Below are positions 53,226 to 61,639 of a stretch of DNA of 64,000 nt, piece after piece; position 1 is the stretch's first letter, and every line of letters begins with the position of its first letter. The notes below the pieces were generated by a model. It saw only the letters and a list, made by a program, of their open reading frames with translations, was not told the DNA's origin and did not search any database. A program made the position numbers and the translations under genes. The stretch comes from Herbaspirillum sp. meg3 (GTDB lineage Bacteria; Pseudomonadota; Gammaproteobacteria; Burkholderiales; Burkholderiaceae_D): NCBI RefSeq assembly GCF_002257565.1, contig NZ_CP022736.1:2480001-2544000 (forward strand). The letters are read 5' to 3'.

Positions 53226-53648
53226 ATGAAAACACTTACATGGTCACCGCAGATGTCTTTAGGCATCGTTGAAATGGACAATGCCCACAAGGAATTGATT
53301 CAGGAGTTGACCAAGATCATGGCCGCGCCGGATCACGAATTTGTGCCGTGTTTGCTGCGCATCGTGGAGTTGCTGGAAACCGATTTTCGGGAAGAAGAGA
53401 TGTTGATGGAAAAAATGAACTATCCCGCCTTGCGGGAGCATCGCGCAGAGCATGCGGATTTATTGAGTACCTTACATCACGTGGTTCCCAAGGCGATGAA
53501 TGGTGAGTATGTATTGCCCCGGCAAGTACTTGGCATGCTGCCTCAGTGGTTTCTGAATCATTTGATAAGAATGGATGCCGAGCTGGTTAAAGCGCTTAAT
53601 AAGTCCGGCGCGAAGCCGAGCACCCATGCACAGGTATCGATGCCGTAA
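53226..53648 (+). CDS. Bacteriohemerythrin-like protein with an altered iron ligand
   Basis: A 140-aa four-helix protein. ATG 53226 follows AGGAG. Expected di-iron ligands are H21 (DNAHKEL), H72 and H76 (HRAEH), H112 and D117 (HLIRMD) and E57 (FREEEMLM). The second ligand, normally His four residues before that Glu, is D53 (ETDFREEE). Bacteriohemerythrins bind O2 in microaerobic cells; the substitution could change O2 binding or indicate another role. It lies among FNR-linked stress genes. Confidence 0.85.
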   Translation: MKTLTWSPQMSLGIVEMDNAHKELIQELTKIMAAPDHEFVPCLLRIVELLETDFREEEMLMEKMNYPALREHRAEHADLLSTLHHVVPKAMNGEYVLPRQVLGMLPQWFLNHLIRMDAELVKALNKSGAKPSTHAQVSMP

Positions 53649-53738
53649 AGGGGACATGCTGCATTGATCTTCCCGGATCGAAATTTTTTGTTTTTCAATC
53701 AGGTTGCCGTCAGTGAACCTGTAAGCCAAGGAGTTTTT

Positions 53739-54311
53739 ATGTTCTCGTTTCCTTTGATGCAAAGTCCCGATGAAGTCAGGCGCATGTTCAATGCCGAGCT
53801 TCGTTTGTACAACACGGTAATCACGAATGCTGTCGACGTTGCATTCAGAATCGCTGATTTGAATCTGAGCGTTCTGAAGCAAAATGCCGCCGGCTGGTCA
53901 GAAAAGTCGGCCAAAATAGGACTGGCAGAAGGTAACACCATGCCACAATGGCTCGATGCGAATCATCTCAAAAAGGATTTTGAACACTTTGCGACCTATG
54001 GGCAGCAAGTCAGCAAGCTGATGCTGGACTTGCAAGGGGAGTTGGTAAAAGTCGCGCAGCAGCGTGCCTCACAGACGCTGAGCGCAAATGCGGCAACCGG
54101 CGCCAATCAGCAGTCTACGCAGTCCATCGTGCCAGCAAGCGGAGCTTCGGCCGTGGCGTTCATCCAGAACATGGTGGAGCAAGCGAGCAAGGGATACACA
54201 CAATGGGCCGGCACGGCACTGAGTGCGATGGATGCGGTTGAAAGTGATGCAGCTCACGCCGATGGAGCAAAGAATGTGGCATTGGCGACAAAGACGCGTG
54301 CCCGAAAATAA
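53739..54311 (+). CDS. Phasin-family protein
   Basis: A 190-aa protein starting at ATG 53739 behind AAGGAG. It is amphipathic and helical with a phasin-like core (FNAELRLYNTVITNAVDVAFRIADLNLSVLK), an Ala/Gln/Ser-rich linker (~115-135) and a second helix. Phasins coat polyhydroxyalkanoate granules. Its place among low-oxygen stress genes fits storage metabolism under reduced respiration. A strong terminator follows. Confidence 0.8.
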   Translation: MFSFPLMQSPDEVRRMFNAELRLYNTVITNAVDVAFRIADLNLSVLKQNAAGWSEKSAKIGLAEGNTMPQWLDANHLKKDFEHFATYGQQVSKLMLDLQGELVKVAQQRASQTLSANAATGANQQSTQSIVPASGASAVAFIQNMVEQASKGYTQWAGTALSAMDAVESDAAHADGAKNVALATKTRARK

Positions 54312-54347
54312 GCCGCCAAGACATCTTCTATTTGGCGCTACGCCCGG

Positions 54348-54384
54348 CAGCATCGACTGAACTTTTCGTCGATGCTGTTTTTGC
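54348..54384 (+). terminator. Rho-independent terminator after the phasin gene
   Basis: A perfect 10-bp stem, CAGCATCGAC/GTCGATGCTG, with a 10-base loop, followed by TTTTT. Confidence 0.9.
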
Positions 54385-54390
54385 TGTTTC

Positions 54391-54846
54391 TTATGGTCCA
54401 GCTTCGTTTCTGACCAGCAAGACCGGCACAGGCGACGTTCGTGCGACCTGCTCAGCGTCGCTTCCCATGAGAAAACGGCGAACACCGCGACGGCCATGGG
54501 TTCCGATCACGATAATATCGGCCTTCCAGGTCATAGCCCGTTCAACGATGACGTCGGCAATCTGCGCACCCATCGCTTCCTGGATTTCGGTATCGACAGT
54601 TATTCCCGACTTTTCCATCTCGGCACGTATGCGGGTGAGCAATTCCTCCGCTTCCTTCAGTGCGAGAGGTCTGGTCGTCGAGGCGTACACATCCGGCTCT
54701 TCAAAACCGTTGCTCATTGTTGTCATGTCGAGGACATGCAGCAAGCGCACGCGCGCCTTGCAGAGAGAGGCCAACCGGCATGCCTCCTTGGCTGCGGATT
54801 CGGCGGTGTTGCTGCCGTCGATGGGGACGAGAATAGTCTGGTACAT
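54391..54846 (-). CDS. Universal stress protein (ATP-binding type)
   Basis: A 151-aa single UspA domain. ATG 54846 follows AGGAG. It begins YQTILVPIDGSNTAE and carries the complete nucleotide motif GTHGRRGVRRFLMGS (G-2x-G-9x-G-S), so ATP binding is likely. It is the last of three co-directional USP genes. Confidence 0.93.
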   Translation of the reverse strand: MYQTILVPIDGSNTAESAAKEACRLASLCKARVRLLHVLDMTTMSNGFEEPDVYASTTRPLALKEAEELLTRIRAEMEKSGITVDTEIQEAMGAQIADVIVERAMTWKADIIVIGTHGRRGVRRFLMGSDAEQVARTSPVPVLLVRNEAGP

Positions 54847-55026
54847 GATGAGCTCCTGGTGGAGTAAGTCCTTGGTCAGACTGCATAAAAGTGAGTGGAT
54901 GTTGCCGGCAATCGCGGTGGTGCCAGGCTGGCGGCCATCCACTCTTCGTTGGTTGGCCCCACAGCCACAGATTCTTCCAGGAACTCATGACAGCTGTGAG
55001 TGATCGACCAAACAAAAAGAAGACAG

Positions 55027-55464
55027 CTAGCGATAAATGATCACCGGCACTTCGCTCTGAACAAGCACCTTGTTGGTCTGGTCACCAAGCAAAATCCGAT
55101 TTACGCCGCTGCGGCCGTGCGAGGCCATGAATATCGAGTCGCAGGCATAGCGCGAAGCTGCTTCAACGATTGCCTTCCATGGATAAGGGCTTTCCACGGT
55201 ATGTACCTGGCAAGCTATGCCGGCTGCGTCTGCCAGATCTTCAATGATCTGAACATAGTCTTTAGCCCCTTGCCGGATAGACTCCGACAGCAATGTGAAA
55301 TCATTGCGCCGGCTGATCAAAGTGAAAGATTCGTAAGGAAGGGTCTTCGCGACCGATAAGCCAACCACTTCACTGCCATGATCCTTGGCGAACTCAATGG
55401 CAGCGCGTACTGCCCGATTTGACAGATCTGAACCATCTGTAGGAATTAAGATTTTTTTGAACAT
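55027..55464 (-). CDS. Universal stress protein
   Basis: A 145-aa UspA domain: FKKILIPTDGSDLSNRAV at the start and ASHGRSGVNRILLGDQTNKV near the end. The first Gly of the ATP motif is Ala and the final Ser is Asp, so nucleotide binding is uncertain. ATG 55464 follows AGAGG. It is closely related in sequence to the plus-strand USP at 56637, suggesting local duplication. Confidence 0.92.
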   Translation of the reverse strand: MFKKILIPTDGSDLSNRAVRAAIEFAKDHGSEVVGLSVAKTLPYESFTLISRRNDFTLLSESIRQGAKDYVQIIEDLADAAGIACQVHTVESPYPWKAIVEAASRYACDSIFMASHGRSGVNRILLGDQTNKVLVQSEVPVIIYR

Positions 55465-55545
55465 ATGATCCTCTGCAAAAGGCATTCATCAACAGCATTA
55501 ATAGGCGGCATTAATAATCGGTATCAGAGTGACTCTCCGTTGATG

Positions 55546-56409
55546 TCACCGCGACAACAATAGGGAAACCTGTGATTCGGCTATCACCACGCCCGTGGTT
55601 CCGCCCAATAGCGTGCTGCGCCAACGTGGATGCGCAACACATCCCATCACGATGAGGTCGGCATCCAGCTCACCGGCAAGCGCCAGTAGTGCATGTCCGA
55701 CGTCGGGTGTTGCCGGGCGTCGAATGATGTTGATCGGTTTCGCCAACGCTGTGAGGCATTGCTTTATATCCTCTTCAAGAGCCGGGCCGTGGGTGCCGGG
55801 CGCAGTGCCGTCTCCGAAAATGACGGCGCTGACGACATCGACATCCTGGAGTATCGGAATGGCATTGCGCGTTGCTCTGGAGGCGACACTGCTGCTGTTC
55901 CAGGCGATCAGTGCGTGTCGCCAGAGAAACGGCTTTTCATTGATTACAAATACAGGCGCAGCTGCATTCAAGGCCACAAACTCGACAAAATCACTTTCTT
56001 CACGTCTTGCGGTGCGCCTTAATTCACTCTTGCCAAGAATGATCAGGTCAGCGGCATTGCCGTAGTGACTTAAAGCGCTGGCAGCGTCGTCGTCAACCTG
56101 TAACTGCTGAATGGTGGCAATGCCATTTACTCGTGCCAACATGGTGAAGCGCTCCAAGGCCTCGGTCATGTCCAGGCGCAGTTTTTCCCGATGGCCTTTT
56201 TGCTCTGGAGTGTGAGCAGAAGCCGGGGCATCTTCGACAATTGTCTCTCCGGAAAGACTGAGCAAACGTGACATGAACCGTGAAATTCCTGTGATGGCCA
56301 GTCCGATGACTGTCGTGCGTGCGCGAGAAGCCAGATGCGCGGCGAGCTTTATCCGTTGCTCCAGATCGGCCGCGTCGCTGACGTATATCAAGATTGATCT
56401 GTAATTCAT
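55546..56409 (-). CDS. Tandem universal stress protein, degenerate C-terminal motif
   Basis: A 287-aa protein with two UspA-like halves. It begins NYRSILIYVSDAADLEQRIKLAA and shares with the protein at 52026-52850 the stretch VIGLAITGISRFM, so the two are paralogues. The C-terminal motif GCVAHPRWRSTLLGG lacks the second Gly and the final Ser of the ATP site. ATG 56409 follows AGAGGCGA. FNR-like boxes lie upstream at 56493. Confidence 0.9.
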   Translation of the reverse strand: MNYRSILIYVSDAADLEQRIKLAAHLASRARTTVIGLAITGISRFMSRLLSLSGETIVEDAPASAHTPEQKGHREKLRLDMTEALERFTMLARVNGIATIQQLQVDDDAASALSHYGNAADLIILGKSELRRTARREESDFVEFVALNAAAPVFVINEKPFLWRHALIAWNSSSVASRATRNAIPILQDVDVVSAVIFGDGTAPGTHGPALEEDIKQCLTALAKPINIIRRPATPDVGHALLALAGELDADLIVMGCVAHPRWRSTLLGGTTGVVIAESQVSLLLSR

Positions 56410-56492
56410 GATTCGCCTCTCGCCAACAGGTTGATACAGGTTGATACCTCGCATTGGATGAGGAAATAGTAGTCGTCGGCACGAAAATAGAA

Positions 56493-56506
56493 TTGACTTA
56501 CATCAA
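56493..56506 (-). promoter_or_regulatory. FNR/Anr-like box between divergent USP genes
   Basis: TTGACTTACATCAA, one change from consensus, ~84 bases upstream of the minus-strand USP gene that ends at 56409. Confidence 0.7.
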
Positions 56507-56560
56507 GCGAAGTGCGCCAGAGCACCTCCATACGAAATTAATTTTCTGGTTATATCGATT

Positions 56561-56574
56561 TTGATCCAGGTCAA
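56561..56574 (+). promoter_or_regulatory. FNR/Anr-like box upstream of the plus-strand USP gene
   Basis: TTGATCCAGGTCAA, one change from consensus, centred ~70 bases before ATG 56637. This fits activation from about position -41.5 with a short leader. Confidence 0.7.
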
Positions 56575-56636
56575 ATGGCGTCCGGGCAGCGAGGCATAGG
56601 ATGATCTTCGTCGAGTCTCTTTTGATTGGAGAAAAA

Positions 56637-57074
56637 ATGCTAAAGAAGATATTGCTCGCGACGGACGGATCGGAGCTCTCTAAGAATGCAGTGCGGGCTG
56701 CGGTAGATTTCGCTGCATCGTATGGCAGCACGATCGTCGGTCTGGCGGTGTCCGAGATTTTTTCAAGCCTGATCATGCCGGAGATGGGGGCAGGGTACGA
56801 CCTGAAGGGAATTGAAGACGAGATCTTCGAACAATCGAAGCTCAATGCTGAGTTCGTTGCGGAATGCGCGAAGAAGTCAGGTGTCGCATGTGAAGTGCAT
56901 ACCGTCAAAGGGACTCATCCCCATGAAGAAATCCTGCGATTTGCCACCGAATATGGTTGTGACGCCATCTTCATGGCTTCGCATGGGCGACACGGCCTGG
57001 ATAAGCTGATATTGGGCAGCGAGGCCCAGAAGGTGCTGACCTTCAGCAAATTGCCGGTCCTCGTATTCAAATAA
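56637..57074 (+). CDS. Universal stress protein
   Basis: A 145-aa UspA domain starting at ATG 56637 behind GGAG: LKKILLATDGSELSKNAVRAAVDFA, later ASHGRHGLDKLILGSEAQKV. The nucleotide motif is complete except for Ala at the first Gly. It is a paralogue of the protein at 55027-55464. It is probably cotranscribed with the BON gene 63 bases downstream, under the FNR-like box at 56561. Confidence 0.93.
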   Translation: MLKKILLATDGSELSKNAVRAAVDFAASYGSTIVGLAVSEIFSSLIMPEMGAGYDLKGIEDEIFEQSKLNAEFVAECAKKSGVACEVHTVKGTHPHEEILRFATEYGCDAIFMASHGRHGLDKLILGSEAQKVLTFSKLPVLVFK

Positions 57075-57137
57075 ACGTATCGCACGCAGACAGCTTTGCC
57101 AACGCGAACCCTAACCAACAACGTAAGAGGTGTTTCT

Positions 57138-57791
57138 ATGAAAACCGATTTTCAGATTAAAAAAGACGTCATCGACGAACTGGCATGGGAAGCAGCCGTG
57201 AACGACAACGAGATTGGTGTAGAGGTGCGTGACGGCGTCGTCACTCTGACGGGGAACCTTGACAGCTACGCAGAAAAATACGCCGCAGAGAAAGCCGTGC
57301 AGCGTGTCGCGGGTGTCAAGGGACTTGCCGTTGAAATTGATGTCGTTCTTCCAGGTTCCAGCAAACGCACCGATGCCGATATTGCCCGAACCGCAGCACA
57401 TGGTTTGGAGTGGAATGCTCTGCTGCCAAAAGATCGGGTCAAGATCATGGTCGAGGATGGCTGGGTCACCTTGAGCGGCGAGGTGGATCATCAATATCAG
57501 CGCGTGGCTGCAGAAAGCTCCCTGCGCAGCTTGCTTGGCGTCGTTGGCATCAGCAACCAGATCTCCGTAAAAAACGTTGCAAGGCCTGTCGACATCAAAA
57601 TGCATATCGAAGCGGCATTGCAACGCCGCGCCCATTCAGCGGTAAAAGCGATCGATGTTGTCGTGAGCGGTGATCAGATCACGCTCAACGGATCGGTTTC
57701 GTCATTGGCGGAGCGCCAGGCGGCGTTCGCGGCAGCACTCAGAACGCCAGGTGTGACGAAGGTGATCGACAAGCTTTCTGTCGGGATTTAA
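57138..57791 (+). CDS. Triple BON-domain protein
   Basis: A 217-aa cytoplasmic-looking protein with three BON domains, residues ~2-70, ~78-146 and ~150-217. Each has the pattern of a strand, VxxGxVTLxG, and a helix (VRDGVVTLTGNLDS, VEDGWVTLSGEVDH, VSGDQITLNGSVSS). No signal peptide is present, unlike OsmY. BON domains are thought to bind phospholipid or ligands; this soluble form is stress associated. ATG 57138 follows AGAGGTG. Confidence 0.9.
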   Translation: MKTDFQIKKDVIDELAWEAAVNDNEIGVEVRDGVVTLTGNLDSYAEKYAAEKAVQRVAGVKGLAVEIDVVLPGSSKRTDADIARTAAHGLEWNALLPKDRVKIMVEDGWVTLSGEVDHQYQRVAAESSLRSLLGVVGISNQISVKNVARPVDIKMHIEAALQRRAHSAVKAIDVVVSGDQITLNGSVSSLAERQAAFAAALRTPGVTKVIDKLSVGI

Positions 57792-57862
57792 GTCTTCTTC
57801 TTTCGCCTATCTACGTTGATCTTCAGCGTCTTCTAATAGCGTATTTCATATTGAGTATCCCA

Positions 57863-58891
57863 ATGAAAAACACGATGCAAGCAGCAGTGGTGGAGCAGTT
57901 CGGAAAACCACTCGTCATCAAGGAAATCTCTTTGCCTTCTCCCGGGCCGGGACAGATTCTGGTTAAAACGGAAGCGTGCGGGGTCTGTCATACGGATCTC
58001 CACGCTGCACGTGGAGACTGGCCGGTCAAGCCGTCCTTGCCTTTTGTTCCTGGGCACGAGGGTATCGGTGTCGTCGTGGCCGTTGGCGCCGGCGTGACTG
58101 AAGTGAATATGGGCGATCGTGTCGGTGTGCCATGGCTTTACTCTGCGTGCGGGCATTGTGAGCACTGTCTGGCGGCGTGGGAAACGGTATGCGGCGAGGC
58201 GGAGTTTGGTGGCTATACCAAGAATGGTGGTTTCGCAGAATACATCCTGGCCGATCCCAGATACGTGGCGCATATTCCTGCGGGACTGTCCGCAACGGCG
58301 GCGGCTCCCATCATTTGTGCAGGCGTCACATCCTATAAGGGCATCAAGGAGTGCAAGGCGCAGCCCGGCGAATGGCTTGCCGTTTCAGGAATCGGCGGTC
58401 TGGGCCACCTGGCGGTTCAATACGGCAAGGCGATGGGACTGCGCGTGTGCGCTATTGATATCGATGACGGCAAACTTGAACACGCCCGGCGCCTCGGAGC
58501 GGAAGCTGTCATCAATGCGCGTGTCGGCGACCCCGTTGCTCGATTGAGAGAAGTCACCGGAGGCGGGGCGCATGGTGTGTTGATCACTGCGCCATCCCTG
58601 GAGGCATTCCATCAAGGTGTTGCGATGACACGAAAGCGCGGAACTTGTGTGCTGGTTGGATTGCCTCCCGGCGAATTTCCGACGCCCTTGTTTGATGTCG
58701 TGGCCAACTGCATCACTATCCGAGGATCCTTCGTTGGTACGCGCAAAGATATGGCGGAAGCGCTCGCCTTTGCCGCCGCAGGCAAGGTCAAGGCAGATAT
58801 CGAATTGCAGCCGCTGACATCAATTAATCATGTTTTCGAGCGGCTGGAACATGGTGACGTGCCGTCGCGCGTCGTATTGACTTTTGGTTGA
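57863..58891 (+). CDS. Zinc-dependent alcohol dehydrogenase (AdhP-like)
   Basis: A 342-aa MDR-family enzyme. Catalytic zinc ligands appear in GVCHTDLH and GHEGIG; the structural zinc set is CGHCEHCLAAWETVC (four Cys). The Rossmann motif is GIGGLGHLAVQYG, and the acidic residue after the second strand (AIDIDD) favours NAD. It oxidises ethanol or reduces acetaldehyde; under low oxygen it would be a fermentative step. The start is ATG 57863; TTG 57851 is an alternative. It is convergent with fnr. Confidence 0.93.
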   Translation: MKNTMQAAVVEQFGKPLVIKEISLPSPGPGQILVKTEACGVCHTDLHAARGDWPVKPSLPFVPGHEGIGVVVAVGAGVTEVNMGDRVGVPWLYSACGHCEHCLAAWETVCGEAEFGGYTKNGGFAEYILADPRYVAHIPAGLSATAAAPIICAGVTSYKGIKECKAQPGEWLAVSGIGGLGHLAVQYGKAMGLRVCAIDIDDGKLEHARRLGAEAVINARVGDPVARLREVTGGGAHGVLITAPSLEAFHQGVAMTRKRGTCVLVGLPPGEFPTPLFDVVANCITIRGSFVGTRKDMAEALAFAAAGKVKADIELQPLTSINHVFERLEHGDVPSRVVLTFG

Positions 58892-58905
58892 CGGCACCCT
58901 GCAGA

Positions 58906-59703
58906 TCATTGCTTTGGATAGCAGACGGGAGTCGACACAAAAGTCTCACTCCCGGATGCCAGCTTGCCCATTGCGGACAAATTAAGTATTTCAACGTCGC
59001 GCTGACGCACTTGAATCAGTCCCTCTCTGCGCATTTTGGCAATCATGCGGCTGATGCTTTCTATCGTCAGTCCGAGATGGTTGCCAATATCTTCTCGCGT
59101 CATTCGCAGTTGGAAGCGCGTCGCAGAATATCCGCGCGTAGCGTAACTCATCGATAAATTGACAAGAAATGATGCGAAGCGCTGTTCGGCGCGCATATTG
59201 CCGAGCAGCATGATGATTCTTTGCTCGTTGGTGATTTCCTGGCTCAGGGCACGGTGGAAATGGTGCAGTAGCGTCGGCATCTGGGCAAACAGGTTCTCCA
59301 GGGATTCGAAGGGAATTTCGCATACCTCGCTATCCTCCAAAGCGACGGCATCGCATTGATAACGCTCGGTATTGATCGCATCCATGCCGAGCAATTCCCC
59401 GGTCATCTGGAAGCCGGTAATCTGACGATCGCCGGCAAGGTTTTGCTGATAACTCTTGAAATGGCCAACACGCACGGCATACAACGAGGTGAACGGATCT
59501 CCGATGCGATACAGAAAGCTGTCGCGGGCCACTTTGCGGCGGCCGATAATCTTGTCGAGGCGTTTTGTGTCGCAATCGTTCAGGCCGGTGGGCAAGCAGA
59601 GCTGGTGCATGCTGCATCCGGAACAGCTTCTGGCAGTAGTACTCGGCACGAAGATGGTGGAGGGAAGGTGACTTGAGGTAGCGGATTGCAATGGATAGTT
59701 CAT
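58906..59703 (-). CDS. fnr: Fnr-type oxygen-sensing transcription factor
   Basis: A 265-aa Crp/Fnr regulator. ATG 59703 follows GGAG. The N-terminal cysteines C27, C30 and C36 (CSGCSMHQLC), together with C128 in EVCEIPF, match the four [4Fe-4S] ligands of E. coli FNR. The DNA-binding helix has TREDIGNHLGLTIESISRMIAKM, where the ESxSR-type residues read TTGAT half-sites. The FNR-like boxes across 52.9-59.9 kb make this the probable regulator of the whole stress cluster. Confidence 0.93.
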   Translation of the reverse strand: MNYPLQSATSSHLPSTIFVPSTTARSCSGCSMHQLCLPTGLNDCDTKRLDKIIGRRKVARDSFLYRIGDPFTSLYAVRVGHFKSYQQNLAGDRQITGFQMTGELLGMDAINTERYQCDAVALEDSEVCEIPFESLENLFAQMPTLLHHFHRALSQEITNEQRIIMLLGNMRAEQRFASFLVNLSMSYATRGYSATRFQLRMTREDIGNHLGLTIESISRMIAKMRREGLIQVRQRDVEILNLSAMGKLASGSETFVSTPVCYPKQ

Positions 59704-59912
59704 AAGTTGCTCCGGCAAACGATCCGATTGGTTAAACAGCGAGTGTTTTGAGTCTAGGCGTCAATCGCCATCGTGTCGCCTCCTTCCTTGCATATACCTG
59801 TCCTGGATCAACTTATTTGCATCTGAAGGCACACTGGACCAGAGCATTCCGCGCTCATTTGGCAACAGTCTTCGAAAGAGACTCGCGTTCCGGCAAGATA
59901 CTGCGACGGATT

Positions 59913-59926
59913 TTGATCTGTATCAG
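59913..59926 (+). promoter_or_regulatory. FNR/Anr-like box between fnr and the diguanylate cyclase gene
   Basis: TTGATCTGTATCAG, one change from consensus, ~75 bases upstream of ATG 59998. Together with the fnr gene itself this suggests oxygen control of the cyclase. Confidence 0.55.
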
Positions 59927-59997
59927 GATGCGGAGCATTGATTGCTCTACGATGGTGCCCAATACTCCTCAATCATCTCTTCCGTCGTGAATTGCCC

Positions 59998-61545
59998 ATG
60001 CTCAGCAAAGAACTCCGTGCTGTCGTTGTTTCTGCAAAAATATTCGTCGTTCTGGTATGTGTCTTGCTGATGCTGCTGGTGACGTGGAATAACTGGCGCG
60101 CGCGAGCCACTCAGCTGGACGAGGCGCGCAGCACCACCACCAACATATCCCGTGCCTTGGCGCAACACGCTGAAGACACGTTCAAGGCCGCTGATACGGC
60201 ACTCATCGGCATGTCGGAAAAACTGGAATATGACGGACGGGAACCTGCCGCGCTGCGGCGACTGGAGCGGTTTCTGGCGTTGCAGGTTTCCGAGCTGACG
60301 CAGCTGCATGCATTGTTCGTGATCGACAAAGAGGGTAACTGGATCGTCAACTCGGAAAAGATGGTCCGCGCAAATGTCAACAGCAAAGACCGCGCGTATT
60401 TTATCTATCATCAGACGCATGCAAATGGCTTGCCTCACATCGATAACCCGATTCAAAGTCGCGTGACCGGTGAATGGATTGTCACTATCTCGCGGCGGCT
60501 AAATAAACCGGATGGCAGTTTTGACGGTGTTGTCATGGCAGCCATCAAGTTGAATTATTTTGCAAACTTTTATGACAACTTCGGCATTGGTGATGCTGGA
60601 GCACTGCTGTTGGCATCAAACGACGGCAACATCCTGTTCAGGCGACCGCTTCGCAACGATTCGATCGGAAAAAGCCTTGAGAATGCCTCTATTTTTCGCG
60701 ACTACGCCTCCAAGACTTCTTCAGGTGTAGCGCGAATCACTTCCGCGCAAGACGGTATTACACGTATTAACAGTTATCGGCATCTGAACCGGTATCCGCT
60801 TTTCGTTGCTGCCGCCTTGTCCGAGGACGAAGTCCTGGCCAATTGGAAGTCGGATGCCATCATGCATGGCGTGGGCTTGCTATTGCTGATTGCCTTTCTC
60901 GGTTATTTGGGAAATCGAATGATTGTCCAGATCCAATTGAGAGGGCAAGCTGAAAACGAAGCGATTGAAGCGAGAGTGCGAGTCGAGCATCTGAATCAAA
61001 TGCTGCAAGGTCTGGCCATGCATGACGGATTGACCGGATTGGCGAACCGGCGTTGTTTCGACGACGAGATCGTCAAGGAGCTGCGTCGTGCGTCGCGTGA
61101 TGGCGAACCGCTTGCCATCGTGATGATAGATGTCGATTACTTCAAAAAATACAATGATACCTACGGCCATGTTGCCGGCGACGATTGTCTGCGCCGCATC
61201 GCTGCCGCTGTCAAAGTTGCGGAACAGCGCCCCGGTGACTTGGTGGCGCGCTACGGAGGAGAAGAAATTGTAGTGATGCTGCCGCATTGCGATAAGCACA
61301 GCGCCACACTCATTGCATCCGACATTCTGAAAAACATCAGTGACCTGAGAATTGCGCATTCAGGCAATCCACCCGGCGTCGTGACCGCCAGCGCGGGCGT
61401 CGCCGTCCTGACGGAAGTTTCTTCAGCCGACACCGCAGAGAGTATTGTCGATATGGCGGATAAGGCTTTGTACCAGGCAAAGTCCACCGGCCGCAATCGT
61501 GTGTGCACGTATTTCGGTGGTGCATCCTCGTTGGCATTAGCGTAA
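59998..61545 (+). CDS. Cache-domain membrane diguanylate cyclase
   Basis: A 515-aa protein with TM1 (residues ~10-32), a periplasmic dCache-type sensor (~45-290; contains NSKDRAYFIYHQTHANG and YGxxDAGALLLASNDG-like strands), TM2 (~295-315), a short coiled coil and a GGDEF domain (~350-510). The active-site loop is YGGEEIVV, with Ile in place of Phe, often tolerated. The upstream Asp is in DVDYFKKYNDTYGH. There is no RxxD I-site four residues before the motif (LVARYGG). TTG 59938 is an alternative start. Confidence 0.9.
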   Translation: MLSKELRAVVVSAKIFVVLVCVLLMLLVTWNNWRARATQLDEARSTTTNISRALAQHAEDTFKAADTALIGMSEKLEYDGREPAALRRLERFLALQVSELTQLHALFVIDKEGNWIVNSEKMVRANVNSKDRAYFIYHQTHANGLPHIDNPIQSRVTGEWIVTISRRLNKPDGSFDGVVMAAIKLNYFANFYDNFGIGDAGALLLASNDGNILFRRPLRNDSIGKSLENASIFRDYASKTSSGVARITSAQDGITRINSYRHLNRYPLFVAAALSEDEVLANWKSDAIMHGVGLLLLIAFLGYLGNRMIVQIQLRGQAENEAIEARVRVEHLNQMLQGLAMHDGLTGLANRRCFDDEIVKELRRASRDGEPLAIVMIDVDYFKKYNDTYGHVAGDDCLRRIAAAVKVAEQRPGDLVARYGGEEIVVMLPHCDKHSATLIASDILKNISDLRIAHSGNPPGVVTASAGVAVLTEVSSADTAESIVDMADKALYQAKSTGRNRVCTYFGGASSLALA

Positions 61546-61548
61546 CGA

Positions 61549-61569
61549 CGACAGGAGTCAATCCTGTCG
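61549..61569 (+). repeat. Perfect inverted repeat after the diguanylate cyclase gene
   Basis: CGACAGGA-5 bases-TCCTGTCG, directly after the stop and between convergent genes. There is no T-run, so only a possible terminator. Confidence 0.4.
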
Positions 61570-61639
61570 CCATACATTACCGCGATTGTCCTGAGGGGTT
61601 TCTTGCTGATGGCGGCTCATAGTGCGGCCCTGTCAGAAC

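Noticed and set aside
59807..59815. ATCAA half of an FNR box upstream of fnr
   Set aside because: The left half matches only two of five bases, so it is not called as a site.
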